Shown here in pieces: positions 62,521 through 64,000 of a stretch of DNA of 64,000 bases. The stretch comes from JBCBRD01 sp039819785 (GTDB lineage Bacteria > Pseudomonadota > Alphaproteobacteria > Rhizobiales > Hyphomicrobiaceae). A program made the position numbers and the translations under genes. The stretch lies in assembly GCA_039819785.1 (NCBI GenBank), contig JBCBRH010000017.1, positions 12,861 through 76,860 of the forward strand, in the 5' to 3' direction. Position 1 is the stretch's first letter. Each line of letters starts with the position of its first letter. Below the pieces are notes generated by a model. That model saw only the letters and a list, made by a program, of their open reading frames with translations, ran no database searches and had not been told where the DNA came from.

Positions 62521-62700
62521 ATGATTGATCCTGAAGGCGTTCCGGAAACCATAGTTTGCGGGACGGGTCTCACCAGGTACGGTCAGCTTTCAAGGTTGAG
62601 CTCCCGCGGCTGTTCAAGCTCAAATCGCGAAGGGCCAGGATCGGTCATCATGCGCCCTCAGACACGCCTCGGTGGGTGCCGCAGGAAAGCGTCTGACTAG
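62521..62700 (+). CDS. candidate 59-residue ORF, possibly a gene remnant
   Basis: Starts MIDPEGVPETIVCGTGLTRY at ATG 62521. The DPEGVPET opening recalls small hypothetical proteins of phage-like or accessory regions in Hyphomicrobiales, but the rest becomes Ser/Arg-rich and looks out of frame. A decayed gene is as likely as a functional one. Confidence 0.25.
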   Translation: MIDPEGVPETIVCGTGLTRYGQLSRLSSRGCSSSNREGPGSVIMRPQTRLGGCRRKASD

Positions 62701-62786
62701 GTGCAATCAGCAAAAGGGACCGCATTTACATGGTCTCAAGGTGGTCCTGAGATGCTCGACAGTGTCGTGCTTCTACGGAGAATACG

Positions 62787-63053
62787 TTGAGACGTGTTGC
62801 TATGATGACAGCAGCTCTGGCAATGGCCGGGCTGACAGCCTGCAAACCCGCCGGAGGCGTGACAGCCGATTTCAACCTCGACTGCGCGGCTTTGATTGGC
62901 GCGGCAACAATCCTTGTCCGTAGCGGCAAGGTCGAAAACGACACTGCGTTGATGAAACGCACTTTGGTAAGCTCAATGACACATTTGAATGCGTACGCCA
63001 TTCCCAAAGGAATGACGGAGGCTGAGGCGTTCGCAGAGTTGAAATCTGTTTGA
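62787..63053 (+). CDS. small lipoprotein of unknown function
   Basis: An 88-residue protein from TTG 62787, with GGAG seven bases upstream. The N-terminus is a lipoprotein signal (MMTAALAMAGLTACKPAGG) with the lipobox LTAC, giving a lipidated cysteine at residue 19. The mature ~70 residues contain CAALIGAATILVRSGKVEND and a helical end, MTEAEAFAELKSV. No family recognised. Membrane location depends on sorting that cannot be read here. Confidence 0.65.
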   Translation: MRRVAMMTAALAMAGLTACKPAGGVTADFNLDCAALIGAATILVRSGKVENDTALMKRTLVSSMTHLNAYAIPKGMTEAEAFAELKSV

Positions 63054-63198
63054 GAGAACTTTCTAGAAACGCGGTCCGCAGATGAAATTATGCGTCGTGG
63101 CAAACGTTGCACGGATCGAACTCCAGCCTCGTAACGCCTTGCGTGGCACATAGAAACTGACGGTCAGGTCGGTCCAAAAGTGTTGATCTGGCCGCACT

Positions 63199-63579
63199 TT
63201 ACTTCTTCTGCGATTGAGCGATGCGCAATTGTGCCGCATCAGCAGCAACGAAGAAGGCACCCCCGAAGGCTGCGATCAGGCACGCAACCCAAACCAGCAC
63301 AAGGCACTCCCGCAATTTTCCGATACGCTTTACGGTGCCTTTGATGCCGACATAGCTGAGCCAGGCAGCGATGCCGATAAAGACCCATCCCGCGAGCCGC
63401 ATTTCGTCTGGCATGTCCGCAGTCGGCTCGACATAGGTCTTCGTAAAAAAGCTCGTCGCGTAGGGATCGAATTTCTCGGCTTTCAACCATGCACTACCGA
63501 CCATGGCCGGCATCACGACAAAGGCGAAAACGGCCTGCATCACTCTAGTTAGCAGGCTGTCTGACATCCTCACGAACAT
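63199..63579 (-). CDS. small membrane protein of unknown function
   Basis: About 126 residues with three likely membrane segments: VMQAVFAFVVMPAMVGSAWL, LAGWVFIGIAAWLSYVGI and LVLVWVACLIAAFGGAFFVA. A periplasmic loop FDPYATSFFTKTYVEPTADM lies between the first two. ATG at 63579 was preferred because GGGG lies about eight bases upstream; ATG at 63627 would add sixteen polar residues and ATG 63567 would remove four. It is convergent with the small lipoprotein gene. No family recognised. Confidence 0.65.
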   Translation of the reverse strand: MFVRMSDSLLTRVMQAVFAFVVMPAMVGSAWLKAEKFDPYATSFFTKTYVEPTADMPDEMRLAGWVFIGIAAWLSYVGIKGTVKRIGKLRECLVLVWVACLIAAFGGAFFVAADAAQLRIAQSQKK

Positions 63580-63671
63580 TGGATTGCCCCGGCGCTGAGA
63601 ATGCGGCGCTGGCGCGCACCGCTTCATAAAAGATTTTGGACCGGCACAGTGTGTCAGATGGACGATAAAGA

Positions 63672-63794
63672 ATGCTTACGTCGGAAGCTTCAATTGCATG
63701 TCGCAGTGTTCCGGGAATCGACGGGGACGAGGCAGAACGCGAAGGCACAGCGATCGCTCGGGCATGGAAGCAGGATCTTCAGAACCGGAAATGA
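63672..63794 (+). CDS. weak candidate 40-residue ORF
   Basis: ATG 63672 to TGA 63794, ending GDEAEREGTAIARAWKQDLQ and three more residues. The end is protein-like and helical, but the ribosome site is weak (GGAC about ten bases upstream) and no family is recognised. Confidence 0.22.
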   Translation: MLTSEASIACRSVPGIDGDEAEREGTAIARAWKQDLQNRK

Positions 63795-63931
63795 CGCTGC
63801 GCAGCAATGAAACGTCGAAGAGGGCCAATTGCGGTTATTCGAGCCAAGAACCATACGTTCATGTCAACGCCGGATAGAATGTAGGCCAGTGCACCGGAGT
63901 AAGAGTAGGCCACCGTTAACGTCGGCATTTC

Positions 63932-63967
63932 AAGCAAGAAGGCCCCGCGCGCGGGGCCTTCTTGCTT
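63932..63967. terminator. perfect 36-bp palindrome (bidirectional terminator-like)
   Basis: AAGCAAGAAGGCCCCGCG is followed directly by its reverse complement. The GC-rich core with T-rich flank (CTTCTTGCTTTC) resembles a bidirectional intrinsic terminator. It probably ends a minus-strand gene from beyond the right edge or a short plus-strand transcript. Confidence 0.65.
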
Positions 63968-64000
63968 TCGTGCTTCTTGTCCGACGTCAGGCGGAGCGGC

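Larger units (their letters stand above)
61545..62786. other. 1.24-kb gene-poor region
   Basis: No standard gene is evident. It holds a small terminator-like hairpin followed by five Ts (61702-61718), and three short protein-like frames at 62129-62296, 62272-62412 and 62521-62700 that are listed separately. The remainder shows no clear coding signal. Confidence 0.55.
63628..64000. other. right-end region without a standard gene
   Basis: It holds a 40-residue candidate frame (63672-63794) and a perfect palindrome (63932-63967). A GTTAAC occurs at 63915-63920 without a CtrA partner. Nothing else was recognised. Confidence 0.5.

Noticed and set aside
1..64000. tRNA, rRNA, CRISPR or transposase
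   Set aside because: None was recognised by reading; no regularly spaced repeats, transposase motifs or cloverleaf sequences were found outside the features listed.

Overview
The window reads as a chromosomal segment of an alphaproteobacterium, most probably of the Hyphomicrobiales (Rhizobiales) type. The evidence is gene content and order: an argJ / parvulin / secA block, aroK-aroB followed by a CNNM/CorC transporter, bolA divergent from a J-domain gene, cobS and cobT of the aerobic cobaltochelatase, a DUF992 protein, and one perfect CtrA-type box. I cannot name the genus. No rRNA, tRNA, CRISPR array, insertion sequence or integrase of a mobile element was seen; the only tyrosine recombinase looks like housekeeping XerD.

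Layout. 1-1697: start of a biotin operon on the minus strand (bioB, then bioF cut by the window edge). 1986-13440: a PhoX-type phosphatase, an FAH-family hydrolase, a tightly overlapped grxC / nitrilase / DUF1178 operon, comF, a NDUFAF5-like methyltransferase, a two-domain glutaredoxin, mutT with a membrane protein, a TPMT-like methyltransferase and argJ. 13471-18885: parvulin foldase divergent from secA, then a cytochrome b561 gene broken by a one-base frameshift. 18962-22447: three tandem YafK/DpaA-like L,D-transpeptidase-fold proteins with three different membrane-targeting modes and a CtrA box upstream. 22709-31677: accA, xerD, an exported unknown, a 48-residue membrane protein, aroK, aroB, CNNM/CorC, bolA, J-domain protein. 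31899-38033: cobS, a MaoC-type gene, cobT, a phytase-esterase-like protein, DUF992 and a small secreted protein.

38225-53257 is the most striking accessory block: a TolC-family outer-membrane lipoprotein, a strong terminator, a leader region with two tiny overlapping ORFs, and a 12.9-kb gene for a 4310-residue repeat protein carrying an LEPR-type motif, a DUF4347 domain, calcium-binding D-rich repeats and many cadherin/Ig-like modules. It is probably a surface or secreted adhesin exported by a type I system whose ABC and HlyD parts are not in the window.

53532-58896 holds two adjacent Rieske fusions, one to a glutamate-synthase-like FMN/3Fe-4S domain and one to a thiamine-diphosphate enzyme, followed by malic enzyme. 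This pair is the best candidate for a poorly described redox system. 58952-64000: a TetR regulator, a G-quadruplex-like tract, a porin-like beta-barrel, then a gene-poor stretch with several candidate small ORFs, a small lipoprotein, a three-helix membrane protein and a perfect 36-bp palindrome.

Many starts are GTG or TTG. Where a Shine-Dalgarno sequence or homology favoured an internal start, the coordinates given here use it.
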